From: ENR-C20 sp942493145
GTDB taxonomy: Bacteria; Bacillota; Clostridia; Acetivibrionales; DTU013
DNA: 64,000 nucleotides
Assembly: GCA_942493145.1 (NCBI GenBank)
Contig: OW818679.1
Location: 620,001 to 684,000 of the forward strand
Direction of reading: 5' to 3'
Part shown: positions 8,175 to 17,652 of the stretch, in pieces
Position numbering within the stretch: the stretch's first letter is position 1
Layout of the letters: each line of letters opens with the position of its first letter
Notes under the pieces: generated by a model
Databases searched by the model: none
Seen by the model: the letters and a program-made list of their open reading frames with translations, nothing else
What the model was told of the DNA's origin: nothing
Program-made: the position numbers and the translations under genes

Positions 8175-8942
8175 TTAAAAGTATTGTGGACGGAATTCCT
8201 TGATATAGTCATGATCGGGGCGCTCCAGGATAAAAGTGCTTATGAATTCGCTGCCTGGAATCAGAAACGGATATTTGTCATGAGTCGCCCATTTGGGTTT
8301 TGTATACTGGGGCGGGTTTTTGATTATGGAATCTACCCAACCATTGTTGTTTTCATACCAGAGCTCGGATACACGGTGCCATTTCTTGTAGAACAGATTC
8401 TCGTGTTCTGAAAAATCCTCTGCCTGGGGCAATATGCTTTTGTTCGAGACATATGCCTTTGTACTGAAGAAACGTGTCAGGCCGGGTTGTTTCATTACTT
8501 CCGGAGCATGTACATTAAGATACCAGTCTTCGCCCTCTTCAATGGAGACACCGTCGGGATATCTGAAAGCAGTGACCCAGCGGAGTATGGTGTGGTCATC
8601 TATGCTGCAGTTCCCGCCAAGAAAATCTTCTGTGGGCTCGGCAGGCATATTGATGACAATGGCGTCACAAGCGCCCGGCTGTTTGGTCATTGAGAGCAAG
8701 CCCTTCACTCCGCGCCGCATGGAGTTGTCCATAACCCAATTTTCGTGGACTCTGTAGTTATAGTAGCCATAATTTTCTCCGCCTGGAGGTGGGGGAATGA
8801 CACGGTACAGAACATATTTGACCGTCCAGGGATTCTGTGTGAGAACTTCGGGGACGTGATAGCGTTGAAACCATCTTTCCAGAGCCGGCCTGTCATTTTC
8901 ATCATTCAACTTGTGAATTATAAAAAGCTTTGACATTTCCAT
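8175..8942 (-). CDS. Hypothetical protein, likely two EthD/dimeric alpha-beta barrel repeats
   Basis: 255 residues, cytoplasmic by composition (no signal or membrane segment). The two halves each look like a ferredoxin-like dimeric alpha-beta barrel unit: an N-terminal strand KLFIIHKLNDEND with WFQRYHVPEVL, and in the second half WVTAFRYPDG with WYLNVHAPEVMKQPGLTRFF, the latter very like EthD ('H-x-P-x-x...pGl'). EthD-like proteins act in degradation pathways as small enzymes or accessory proteins. The ATG at 8942 is chosen because GGAG lies 10 bases before it; an in-frame TTG at 8951 is too close. Monocistronic with its own terminator. The precise function is unknown. Confidence 0.7.
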   Translation of the reverse strand: MEMSKLFIIHKLNDENDRPALERWFQRYHVPEVLTQNPWTVKYVLYRVIPPPPGGENYGYYNYRVHENWVMDNSMRRGVKGLLSMTKQPGACDAIVINMPAEPTEDFLGGNCSIDDHTILRWVTAFRYPDGVSIEEGEDWYLNVHAPEVMKQPGLTRFFSTKAYVSNKSILPQAEDFSEHENLFYKKWHRVSELWYENNNGWVDSIIKNPPQYTKPKWATHDKYPFLIPGSEFISTFILERPDHDYIKEFRPQYF

Positions 8943-9007
8943 GATTAACAAACTCCTTTACACTTTTTTCTTTACGGTTAATCCTGTAAACCACTCAAAT
9001 AAGCACA

Positions 9008-9037
9008 ATAATACCACTTCATGGATTCGTTGTCCAA
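9008..9037 (-). promoter_or_regulatory. Putative sigma-A promoter of the EthD-like gene
   Basis: On the minus strand TTGGAC (9037-9032) and TATTAT (9013-9008) are 18 bases apart, followed by about 65 bases of leader before the ribosome binding site. Matches are 5/6 and 5/6 to consensus; unproven. Confidence 0.45.
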
Positions 9038-9084
9038 TATCTGTTTTATCATATAAGCATATTAAATGTTGTTATATAGAAAGG

Positions 9085-10080
9085 TCAAAAAACAAATTTG
9101 ATCAATAAGGCGAGAAGACCACCCAAAAAGGCTGTAGCAGGTAAAGTGAGAATCCAGGCAACTACCATCTTTTCTGCCACGATCCATTTGACGGCAGACA
9201 ATCTTTTTGATGCACCAACGCCCATTATTGAAGTTGTGATTATCTGGGTGGTGCTCACTGGGTTGCCAAGCCTCGACATTATTTCAATGATAATGGCCGA
9301 ACCGGTTTGAGCGGCAAATCCATCGATGGGCTTCATCTTCATTATATTTCCGCCGACGGTTTTTATAATACGCCAGCCGCCAACAGAAGTTCCCAGCGCC
9401 ATTACTAAAGCACAGGCAATGATAACCCAGAAGGGCGTGCCGTGGTTTTCGGTAATCGTACCTGAAGCAATGAGGGCAAGTGTTATAATACCCATTGATT
9501 TTTGAGCGTCATTACTGCCATGGGAATATGACATAAATGCCGCAGAAACTATCTGCAGCTTGGAGAACCATTTATTCACGAACTGGGGAGAAGCCTTGTG
9601 CAGAGTGGAATTCAGGATCAGCATTATTAAATAGCCGAGAATGAAGCCTATGACCGGGGCAGAAATAAGCGGTATCAGTATCTTCGATATTATGCCGCCC
9701 CATTTCAATATGTCAAAACTGGCTGTATATGCTATTGACGCTCCTATGATACTCCCGAAAAGCGCATGCGATGAACTGCTTGGGATTGCCAGATACCATG
9801 TGAGCAGATTCCAGATTATAGCGGAAATCAATGTGGCTATAACTATTTCAAGGGTAATCATATCATTTTTGACGATATCTTTGGCGATGGCTCCTGCAAC
9901 TGTCTGATTGGTGAGTGCTCCGATAAGGTTGAATATGGCTGCCATGATTATTGCCGTTCTGGGTGACAGCACGCGGGTTGAAATGGATGTTGCGATTGTG
10001 TTTGCTGTATCGTGGAATCCATTGATGAAGTCAAAAGTTAAAGCAAGAATAACTATTATTATTAACGTTATACTAAGCAT
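9085..10080 (-). CDS. Low-affinity inorganic phosphate transporter, PiT family
   Basis: Ion-coupled phosphate (or metal-phosphate) permease of the cytoplasmic membrane. About 331 residues, typical for short bacterial PiT proteins, with about ten hydrophobic segments. The two family signatures are present: FDFINGFHDTANTIATSIST at the N terminus and the matching repeat SYSHGSNDAQKSMGI after residue 195, reflecting the internal duplication of the family. The ATG at 10080 is chosen because it starts the conserved first helix and AAAGGGA precedes it. No DUF47/PhoU-like partner gene is adjacent, which is a little unusual in Clostridia. Confidence 0.92.
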   Translation of the reverse strand: MLSITLIIIVILALTFDFINGFHDTANTIATSISTRVLSPRTAIIMAAIFNLIGALTNQTVAGAIAKDIVKNDMITLEIVIATLISAIIWNLLTWYLAIPSSSSHALFGSIIGASIAYTASFDILKWGGIISKILIPLISAPVIGFILGYLIMLILNSTLHKASPQFVNKWFSKLQIVSAAFMSYSHGSNDAQKSMGIITLALIASGTITENHGTPFWVIIACALVMALGTSVGGWRIIKTVGGNIMKMKPIDGFAAQTGSAIIIEIMSRLGNPVSTTQIITTSIMGVGASKRLSAVKWIVAEKMVVAWILTLPATAFLGGLLALLIKFVF

Positions 10081-10137
10081 TTTTATATTAATCCCTTTAG
10101 AGTTTGAATTAACAAACCAAATTTTTTTATCTACATG

Positions 10138-10166
10138 ATTATATAGCATTATGATATTCAATACAA
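10138..10166 (-). promoter_or_regulatory. Sigma-A-like promoter of the PiT gene
   Basis: Minus-strand TTGTAT (10166-10161), 17-base spacer, TATAAT (10143-10138). The -10 is perfect, the -35 matches 4/6. It is about 58 bases before the chosen ATG. No Pho box was recognised. Confidence 0.6.
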
Positions 10167-10236
10167 GTTTATTGAGTTCAAGGAGATCCTGCCAAGTCGT
10201 GCGTCAGGTTTATGTAAATGAAACAAATAAATGTTA

Positions 10237-10280
10237 ACAGGAAAACGTGCAGATTCTTCTGAATACGCACGTTTTCCTGT
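10237..10280 (-). terminator. Intrinsic terminator of the OFA transporter gene
   Basis: Perfect 14-base arms ACAGGAAAACGTGC (10237-10250) and GCACGTTTTCCTGT (10267-10280) around a 16-base loop. Reading the minus strand, the stem is followed by TAACATTTATTTG. It lies 24 bases after the stop codon. Confidence 0.8.
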
Positions 10281-10303
10281 TTCGGGCTTGTTATATGATG
10301 TTC

Positions 10304-11581
10304 TTAAGCCTCAAAGCTTTCAGATACTTTATAAACAGCTGCTTCCTCTTCCGACTTCTTCTTGATGCTGAAGTTCAGTACGACTGCCAGTATTTCAAGT
10401 GCGATAAGTACATAGAATACGGTCTGGAAAGTTCCGGCATGTGTCCTGATGACACCAGCCAGGAAGGACCCTATTGACCCGAATAATATATAGATGGTTA
10501 CTATACCGAACTTGCTTGCATAATTCTTGCTGCCGAAGTAGTCCACTGTGAATGCCGAGGACGTTGGGGGAACGCCTCCGTAAGCAAAACCTGTCAGTAT
10601 GAAACCGATCATCATAACAGGCATGGAATGTGTCCTGAAGGCTGCTATGATAAATACTGCAGAAGCTAGAAGCAGGAGACTGTCCAGAGTCATGGTTATC
10701 TTTCGTCCGAATTTGTCATATGCGGTTCCGAGGACCAGACGGCCCAGACCGTTACTCAGTGAGATGACCGCCACTGAAAGTGTAGCTATGGATGCTGACG
10801 CGCCGATGTCCAAAGCGACCTGTTTGGCGTTACCCATTAGTGCATATACTGAAATCAGCATGAGCAGACCCCAGACCATGAACATCCAGAATTGCTTGCT
10901 TTTGATCATTTCTATCAGAGTCATGTTTGTATCTGATACGCATTTACCTGTTGCTGATTCAACCTTTTGGGGAAGAATTACATTTTTGCCTGGCAGTGCT
11001 ATGAAAAAGGAGCCTGTAAGAAGTACTGCAGCGGTTATTATTCCAAGGGTCAGGAAAATTGATCTCCAGCCATATATTTCTATCAGGTATGAAGCTCCGG
11101 TGCCAAGAAGGAGTGTACTGAGGGCAAAGCCCATCATAAGCGCACCTGAAACGGTTCCGACCTTTTCCGGGAACCATTTGGCCGCGACATTTAATATTAC
11201 ATTATATACAAGTCCTACACCGAATCCGCTTATGACTCCATATGACAGATAGAGGACCCATATGGTATTCTCCTGGACGGTGGTAGTCAAAATAAAGCCT
11301 GCGCATATCAAAACTGCAGAAATCATTAATGCGATTTTGGGTGATGTCTTTTTAGTAATTGTTCCACCGAGCATACTTCCGAAGCAGAAGAAGCTCATTG
11401 AGATTGTGAAGGTAAGTGCAAGGGCTGCACTGTCCCAGCTTTTAAATTCCGCCCCGAATACCGGTGCAAATATTGGCCAGCCGTATATAAGCCCCACAAA
11501 AAGAAATATACCAAAGCCTAAAACAATATATGGCCATCTTTTTACGTTTGATTTCATGTTTAATTCCATACTTGATTCCAT
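10304..11581 (-). CDS. MFS transporter, oxalate:formate antiporter (OFA) family
   Basis: Secondary transporter of the cytoplasmic membrane, 425 residues with 12 predicted helices. Family traits seen: N-terminal VGLIYGWPIFAPVF (the OFA 'GxxYxWSVF' type helix 1), FWMFMVWGLLMLI in helix 7 and the MFS loop motif AYDKFGRKI between helices 8 and 9. OFA members exchange or import small carboxylates such as oxalate, formate or pyruvate; substrate not decided. Strong start: GGAGG with 8 bases spacing. Divergent from a PucR-type regulator and near a CoA transferase, which supports a carboxylate-use role. A paralogue is encoded at 33685. Confidence 0.88.
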   Translation of the reverse strand: MESSMELNMKSNVKRWPYIVLGFGIFLFVGLIYGWPIFAPVFGAEFKSWDSAALALTFTISMSFFCFGSMLGGTITKKTSPKIALMISAVLICAGFILTTTVQENTIWVLYLSYGVISGFGVGLVYNVILNVAAKWFPEKVGTVSGALMMGFALSTLLLGTGASYLIEIYGWRSIFLTLGIITAAVLLTGSFFIALPGKNVILPQKVESATGKCVSDTNMTLIEMIKSKQFWMFMVWGLLMLISVYALMGNAKQVALDIGASASIATLSVAVISLSNGLGRLVLGTAYDKFGRKITMTLDSLLLLASAVFIIAAFRTHSMPVMMIGFILTGFAYGGVPPTSSAFTVDYFGSKNYASKFGIVTIYILFGSIGSFLAGVIRTHAGTFQTVFYVLIALEILAVVLNFSIKKKSEEEAAVYKVSESFEA

Positions 11582-11706
11582 AATGCTTACCTCCGTCCAG
11601 TTGCCGCATCAATGCTGCAAAGTTGCTTTTTGGGTTCATTTAATATAAGTATACAGACTTTGTATTTTGAAAGCATCGTAATAAATTAAGGATGTTGGAA
11701 TGATAA

Positions 11707-11723
11707 CTGTGCATCGTGCACAG
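11707..11723. promoter_or_regulatory. Palindromic operator candidate between OFA transporter and PucR-type regulator
   Basis: CTGTGCA-TCG-TGCACAG, perfect 7-base arms with a 3-base centre, in the 215-base divergent gap. It sits about 125 bases upstream of the transporter start and about 75 upstream of the regulator start (a TATAAT at about 11755 may serve the regulator). A single central site in such a gap is the usual place for a local regulator to act on both genes. Not seen in front of the CoA transferase gene. Confidence 0.5.
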
Positions 11724-11796
11724 CGTATATCTATTAATTTTTCTCATTATAGAATATAATATTGCTGAAGAGTAATTTTAATTGGGGAGAGCTTGC

Positions 11797-13422
11797 ATGG
11801 GAGTGAGTCTTGAAACATTGCTGAGTAAATTGAATTATCCGGGATGCCGCCCGTCTGCAGACTTTAACGGATCGGTAACGGTAAATTCGGTGAAGTTTCT
11901 GACACGAGGCAACCAGTATTATGAAAAGGATGTATTATATGTGGCAACGTGTCATGAATTGAATTCTTTACCTCCAATTGAACGCAGCCTCAACGTCATA
12001 TGCGTTGGAAACCGTTCTCTGACAGTGGATGCAGGTCCGTCTTCCAAATTGAACCTGGCTTATATCACGGGTATAGCGATTTTTGAACTTTTTAACAAAT
12101 TAAACGAAATACTCATGGCAGACCTTAAGACACATAACGCTCCTTCCCGACTTCTCAATGCACTTGTTGAGGGCAAGGGGCTACAGCACATTGTTGATAC
12201 AGGCTTTGAACTTTTTGGGAATCCCATCCTTGTAAGTGATCTTAGCCATAAGATCCTTGCCTACACCAGGACAATTGATTTTGGAGATCCTATATGGAAC
12301 GAATTGGTTAAGAAAGGCTACAGGACTTATTCGCTGGTTATCACGGGGAATTCAAGAGGCCTTTTTGACCGTATAAGAAGAAGTGAAATTCCCTTTGTCG
12401 TATCTACAGAAGCAGATCAGATTAACAAACCTTATAACAGATATCCTAAACTTTATACGAACATAACCATATCCAATAAAACTGTGGGCTACATAACTGT
12501 TGTCGGGGTTTGGAAACCATTTGACATAAATGATATTGAAAATGCTTCATTATTCAGCCGTGTGGTTTCTCAGGAAATGCAAAAGGACAAGTTCTTCAGA
12601 AACTCCAGGGGAATGCTGTTTGAGTATTTCATCTCTGATTTGATGGACAACAGAATCAATGACCAGAGAATCATGGAAGAAAGGATGAAGTATCTGAATC
12701 TTGAGCTTAAGGGCAACATATACCTTATGATCATCAGATCCAGGATGAGCATCTCCGACAATTTTATCATTGGAAGTATGCAGAGGTTTGATCTTGAAAG
12801 CTTTGGCAGACCTATAATATATAATGATGACATATTGCTGCTGGTAACGCGGAACAGTGAGATCACCTGGTTGGAGGATGACCTGGGCAGACTTGGCCGG
12901 ATAATGACTGAAAACGACATGGTTGTAGGTGTAAGCCGGTGCTTCCGTTCGCTTATGAATATCAGGGAGGCATATGACCAGTCTTTGAAAGCTCTTGAAA
13001 TTGGTTTACTGATTGGTGATATTAAAGTGTTCCATAATTATGAAGACTATGCAATATATCATTTTATAACCGCCCATTCAAAAATGAAACCGGAAGGGCT
13101 CGGAACATTTTGCCACCCGTCTCTGAAGCTACTTGAAGAGCATGATCAAAAATATGAAACCGATTATATCCGGAGCTTGTGTGCATTTCTGGAGAACGAT
13201 AAAAAGTTGATAGAAACCTCAAATATCCTTCATGTACACAGGAACACGCTAAGCAGCCGAATGGAAAAGATCTCTGAAATCATGAAGCTGGACCTGGACG
13301 ACCCCGATACGACATTCCACTTGCTGCTTTCCTTCAAAATCCTGAAGGTCGAGAAGGCTTTCAGAAGGCAGAAACCCATCGAATCAGGCGATCTGCATGA
13401 AGAAAGTGATAATGATGCGTAA
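11797..13422 (+). CDS. PucR-family transcriptional regulator
   Basis: Cytoplasmic DNA-binding regulator of 541 residues. N-terminal PucR-like ligand domain (about 1-120: GVSLETLLSKL, then a segment naming ligand-domain strands ending LTVDAGPSSKLN), a GGDEF-like/GAF-like middle (130-420), and a C-terminal PucR helix-turn-helix with HVHRNTLSSRMEKISEIM, the family signature HRNTL-x-x-R-x-x-K-I. Start at the ATG in GCTTGCATGGGAG because GGGGAGAG lies 6-8 bases before it. Divergent from the OFA transporter, with the CoA transferase following 99 bases downstream on the same strand, so it probably controls both in response to a catabolic substrate. Substrate unknown. Confidence 0.88.
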   Translation: MGVSLETLLSKLNYPGCRPSADFNGSVTVNSVKFLTRGNQYYEKDVLYVATCHELNSLPPIERSLNVICVGNRSLTVDAGPSSKLNLAYITGIAIFELFNKLNEILMADLKTHNAPSRLLNALVEGKGLQHIVDTGFELFGNPILVSDLSHKILAYTRTIDFGDPIWNELVKKGYRTYSLVITGNSRGLFDRIRRSEIPFVVSTEADQINKPYNRYPKLYTNITISNKTVGYITVVGVWKPFDINDIENASLFSRVVSQEMQKDKFFRNSRGMLFEYFISDLMDNRINDQRIMEERMKYLNLELKGNIYLMIIRSRMSISDNFIIGSMQRFDLESFGRPIIYNDDILLLVTRNSEITWLEDDLGRLGRIMTENDMVVGVSRCFRSLMNIREAYDQSLKALEIGLLIGDIKVFHNYEDYAIYHFITAHSKMKPEGLGTFCHPSLKLLEEHDQKYETDYIRSLCAFLENDKKLIETSNILHVHRNTLSSRMEKISEIMKLDLDDPDTTFHLLLSFKILKVEKAFRRQKPIESGDLHEESDNDA

Positions 13423-13521
13423 GGCAGGATGTGCTGACTAGCGGGAATTATATGGTAAGGTTGCAGCAGTTTTGATAATGTGGCAGGAATAAAGTAATGA
13501 TAAAGCAGGAGGGAAGGGATA

Positions 13522-15075
13522 ATGATGAATAAGATTGTGGATATCAACGATGCAGTAGCAATGATTAAAGATGGCGATACGGTATGTGTAAATGCCTTTC
13601 TTGCAATAGCCAACCCTGCAGAGCTTAACAGTGCGCTAACCGAGAGGGTGCTGAAGACTGGAAGCCCGAAGAATCTGACGATATTTTGTTCAGCAGGCTT
13701 CGGTGATTGGACCGAAGGCTCCTCATGTGAAGGATATATAGCTGCAGGAGCAGTTGATTGTGTAGTGATGGGCCATTTCGCGAGCATGCCCGATACAAGC
13801 AAAAAAATAAGGGCAAATGAGATAGAGGCATATAACCTTCCCCTGGGTGTCATGTCACATATGATCCGGGCGGCAGCAAGTAAAAAAACCAGTATGAGGA
13901 GCAGGATAGGCATAAACATCTTTGCAGATCCTCGTTATGGCACGTGCGGCATGAATGAGCGTTCAAAGCAGGAATGGTCAAGTCTGTCCCATGATGAAGA
14001 AGGACATGAGGTTTTGCTTTATAAGGTGCCACGTATTGACGTAGCCCTCATTAAGGGCAGCTCGGTTGACATGAACGGAAATATCTCCTTTGAGGACGAG
14101 TGCGCGACCCTTGACGCCTTGTCTACAGCACAGGCAGCAAAGGTTAACGGCGGAAAGGTCATAGTGCAGGTTGCACGAGTCATCGACAGGCATCAACGTC
14201 CAAGGGATGTGATCATTCCAGGCATGATGGTAGATGCAGTTGTTATCTGCCGGGAGCAAAAACAGCTGGTCAATATACCCAGTTATAATGCATCACTTTC
14301 CGGTGATATTTATGTCAGGGAAAACGAGATGAAGGCTTGGTCGTCAATTCTACAGGAGAATTTGAGGAAAAACAACAAAGGCCGTTCAACTATGCATACA
14401 TTGATCGGGAACAGGGCATTTAAAGAGCTGAAGGAGGGGCAGGTAGCCAATATCGGCATAGGCATCCCTGAATTGGTTACATCTACTGCCTTGCAGGAAG
14501 GAATGTTTTCGAAGATATTCCTTACTGTTGAATCGGGCGCCATCGGAGGGCTACCTGCAAGCGGCACTGCATTCGGTGCTGTTATCGGGGCTGATATAAT
14601 AACGGATATGTCGCAGCTTTTCGACTTTTATGATGGCGGAGGTTTGGACATATGCTTCATCGGAGCCCTTGAGGTTGACAGGGAAGGTAATGTCAACGGC
14701 CATTACAGTGATGAAAAGCTATCGGGGATAGGTGGCTTTGCTAACATTACGCAAAACAGCAAAAAGGTTGTTTTTTGTCTCACTTTTTCTGCAAAAGGTT
14801 TAAATGTAGAGGAGGAAGAAACCGGTATAAGGATAATATCAGAAGGTGAATGTCCAAAGTTTGTTCATCGGTTGAGAAATATCAGTTTCAGTGCAAAGAA
14901 TGCTCTTGAAAACGGCCAGGAAGTGCTTTATGTGACTGAACGGTGCGCGTTCAGGCTTCTGCCCGGAGGAGGACTTGAACTGTTTGAAGTTTCAAAAGGC
15001 ATTGATATAAACCACGACATACTGGATAAACTACCTTTCAAGGTGTCTGTGGCAGAGGGACTGATAAAAGGGTAA
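13522..15075 (+). CDS. Acyl-CoA:carboxylate CoA transferase (YdiF/propionate CoA-transferase type)
   Basis: Moves CoA between acyl-CoA donors and short-chain carboxylates. 517 residues with both the alpha-type (N-terminal) and beta-type (C-terminal) halves fused, as in Pct/YdiF proteins. The beta half carries FLTVESGAIGGLPASG, whose Glu matches the catalytic residue forming the gamma-glutamyl-CoA thioester in class I enzymes; GQVANIGIGIPELV precedes it. The start ATGATG follows AGGAGGG. Downstream of a PucR-type regulator and near an OFA carboxylate transporter, so it may activate the imported acid. Which acid is not readable from sequence. Confidence 0.9.
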   Translation: MMNKIVDINDAVAMIKDGDTVCVNAFLAIANPAELNSALTERVLKTGSPKNLTIFCSAGFGDWTEGSSCEGYIAAGAVDCVVMGHFASMPDTSKKIRANEIEAYNLPLGVMSHMIRAAASKKTSMRSRIGINIFADPRYGTCGMNERSKQEWSSLSHDEEGHEVLLYKVPRIDVALIKGSSVDMNGNISFEDECATLDALSTAQAAKVNGGKVIVQVARVIDRHQRPRDVIIPGMMVDAVVICREQKQLVNIPSYNASLSGDIYVRENEMKAWSSILQENLRKNNKGRSTMHTLIGNRAFKELKEGQVANIGIGIPELVTSTALQEGMFSKIFLTVESGAIGGLPASGTAFGAVIGADIITDMSQLFDFYDGGGLDICFIGALEVDREGNVNGHYSDEKLSGIGGFANITQNSKKVVFCLTFSAKGLNVEEEETGIRIISEGECPKFVHRLRNISFSAKNALENGQEVLYVTERCAFRLLPGGGLELFEVSKGIDINHDILDKLPFKVSVAEGLIKG

Positions 15076-15089
15076 AGCACGACTTTCTC

Positions 15090-17486
15090 TTAGTGTGAAG
15101 AGGATTCCTCAAGAAGCTTGCATAATACTTCCTCCGGTACGGGCCTTCCTGTATAATAGCCTTGTATGAAATCGCAGCCGGCTTCTTTGAGGTATTCATA
15201 TTGAACCTCTGTTTCAACCCCTTCTGCAACGGTCTCTATCTCCATATCCCGAACAAGGGAGATTATCGAAGCTGTCATATTTCTATGGGGTTTCTTTGCT
15301 TGAATTTCATCTATGAATGATTTATCGACTTTTAAGGTGTTAATCGGCAGGTTCTTTAAATAACTCAGGGAGGAATAGCCTGTCCCGAAATCATCGAGAG
15401 ATATCCTTACACCAATTTCCCTCAAGGCTGAAAGCTTAGATACGGCAGACTCCATTGAATCAATGAAAAGACTTTCCGTAATTTCAAGCTCAAGACATGA
15501 TGGATTAATACCCGCATCATGCACGCATTTATGAACCATATTGACAAAATTCCAATTTCTGAGCTGTACAGCAGAAATATTCACAGAGAATATGCCGTTA
15601 AAGGAATACTTCTTTTTCCATCTGGCAGCAGTCTGGCAGGCCTGTTCTACAACCCAGTTGCCGATTGGTGTTATAAGGCCGGTTTCTTCAGCAAGTGGTA
15701 TGAAAATGGCTGGAGAAACAGCTCCAAGGCGGGGGTTGTTCCATCTTAGCAATAGTTCGACTCCCCTTATGGAATTGTCTTTTACATCAATCTGGGGTTG
15801 GAAGTGTATCGCAAAATCCATATTGCGTGCTGCAATCCGCAGATCGTTTTCGAGGCTCATTTTGTCAAGGTAGTCATCTTTCATCTTCTTATCGAAGAAC
15901 CTTACTTTATCTTTGCCGGCAGCCTTGGCCCTGTACATTGCTACATCCGCATTCTTAAGCAGTTCATCGGATGTGGAGCCGTCATCAGGAAATATGGTGA
16001 CTCCGATGCTGCAGCTCAGGTGGAAGCTGGTGGAATTCACCATGAAGGGCTCCAGGATGCAATGTCTGACTCTTCGTGCCAAATAAAGCAGCTGATCGTT
16101 GCTGGATACATCATTGAACAACAATATAAATTCGTCGCCTCCAAAACGAGCAACTGTATCGTACTCCCGAACCTGGGCTGCTATACGGTTTCCGGCCTCC
16201 CTAAGCAATTCATCCCCATAACTGTGCCCGAGTGTGTCATTTACTTTCTTGAAGTTGTCGATATCAACGAATAGTATGGCTGTCCTTGTATTTTTTCTTT
16301 TTGATATCTTCATGGAAGAAGCCAGCCGTTCCATCAACAAAGTCCTGTTGGGAAGGCCGGTTAGCGGGTCATAGTATGCCTGATACTTAAGCTGTTCCTC
16401 ATTTTTTTTGAGACTGCTTATATCTGAATGGACGCCCGTCAATATATATGCCTTACCGGTTTCATCACATATGGACATTGCCCTTGTCCTTATCCATCTG
16501 TATTCCCCGTCATTGTGCATTACCCTGGTAACGCACTCATAACTGGGGATTTTTCCATCGAGAAGATCAAGAAAGCATTGTCTCATATATGAAATATCAT
16601 CCGGATGTGTGACTTCTTCCCAGGCGATGTCACCAGCACCTTCATTCATGATTATTTTGAATCCGGAGGCTGCCAGCCACGGGTATGACAGGATGCGGAA
16701 ACCGGTTTTGGTGTTGATGTACCAGATGCCGTCTGAACTTGCTTCTATAATGGACTCCAATATATTATTCTTTTCAGTGAGCATATCCTGCTGGTCGAAG
16801 AGCTGGTCGTTCTGCGCCTTCAATTCTTCTTCGGATGCGGCAAGCTGTTCATATAACGAGTTCTGTTCCTCATATAGCTCGTGCATTTCCTCATTCTGTT
16901 GCTTTAGCTCTTCATCCTGTTGTCTTAAATCTTTTTCACGTTTTTTCAGAACCTGGTTCAAACGTTCAAGGTCGGTGTTTTTCTGTTCCAGGTTTTTATT
17001 CATTTCATACATTTTTATTTCAAATTTGAGTCTGTCTGAAATATTCCTTATAAAAGTAATGCCGTAATCAATATCATCAACGCCGCGTCTGATTCCGACC
17101 AATTCAACCGGAACCGTTGTGCCGTCCTTTCTTATATTTACCGAACGGAATCTTTTATTGTTTTCCTTTAATACGGTGTCCATTTCTTCATCATAGGTAT
17201 CCGGTTTTTTACCAGACATTCCTGCATCGATGTCCATGACAGTCAAGTTCAGGAATTCTTCCTTCGAATAGCCAAATTCATCGCAGGCCGCTTTGTTTAC
17301 GTAGACCAAGCGCTCACCTTCTCCATGCCATAAGACTGGATCGGGGCAATTTTCCAAAGCTTTCATGGCTGAAGCCGACCAGGACAGCTCTTTTTTCAAA
17401 GTGTCAATTGTATTTTCCAATTCTGCGATTTTGTTAAGAAGTGCCTTGTGGGTTTGGGTACTGTCGTATAAATTGTCCATACTCAC
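15090..17486 (-). CDS. PAS-PAS-GGDEF-EAL c-di-GMP signalling protein
   Basis: Bifunctional-type c-di-GMP enzyme, 798 residues, no membrane segment. Order: PAS (about 40-155; LVYVNKAACDEFGYSKEEFL), a long Gln/Glu-rich coiled coil (155-245), second PAS with PAC (245-365; WIRTRAMS), GGDEF (365-525) with intact active site RFGGDEF, and EAL (530-795). The EAL signature itself is ELL (GVELLLRW), but the catalytic Glu and EITESLF, LDDFGTGYSSL, KVDKSFI and ETVAEGVET are kept, so phosphodiesterase activity is plausible. Start is GTG 17486 or ATG 17480; GGGGTGAG lies just ahead of the latter. Convergent with the CoA transferase gene, 14 bases between stops, no hairpin seen there. Confidence 0.93.
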   Translation of the reverse strand: MSMDNLYDSTQTHKALLNKIAELENTIDTLKKELSWSASAMKALENCPDPVLWHGEGERLVYVNKAACDEFGYSKEEFLNLTVMDIDAGMSGKKPDTYDEEMDTVLKENNKRFRSVNIRKDGTTVPVELVGIRRGVDDIDYGITFIRNISDRLKFEIKMYEMNKNLEQKNTDLERLNQVLKKREKDLRQQDEELKQQNEEMHELYEEQNSLYEQLAASEEELKAQNDQLFDQQDMLTEKNNILESIIEASSDGIWYINTKTGFRILSYPWLAASGFKIIMNEGAGDIAWEEVTHPDDISYMRQCFLDLLDGKIPSYECVTRVMHNDGEYRWIRTRAMSICDETGKAYILTGVHSDISSLKKNEEQLKYQAYYDPLTGLPNRTLLMERLASSMKISKRKNTRTAILFVDIDNFKKVNDTLGHSYGDELLREAGNRIAAQVREYDTVARFGGDEFILLFNDVSSNDQLLYLARRVRHCILEPFMVNSTSFHLSCSIGVTIFPDDGSTSDELLKNADVAMYRAKAAGKDKVRFFDKKMKDDYLDKMSLENDLRIAARNMDFAIHFQPQIDVKDNSIRGVELLLRWNNPRLGAVSPAIFIPLAEETGLITPIGNWVVEQACQTAARWKKKYSFNGIFSVNISAVQLRNWNFVNMVHKCVHDAGINPSCLELEITESLFIDSMESAVSKLSALREIGVRISLDDFGTGYSSLSYLKNLPINTLKVDKSFIDEIQAKKPHRNMTASIISLVRDMEIETVAEGVETEVQYEYLKEAGCDFIQGYYTGRPVPEEVLCKLLEESSSH

Positions 17487-17652
17487 CCCGAATTAATAAT
17501 GACTCACTTAGTATTACCACAATATAAGACAACTTTAACATTGATATGTGAATGTTTCAATCGATGGTTTTGACATGTGTCAATACACTAGATATAATTG
17601 GAAGTATGGTATAAGCAAGAGGATCAGGACAAATTTGAAAGGAGCGGGGAAT

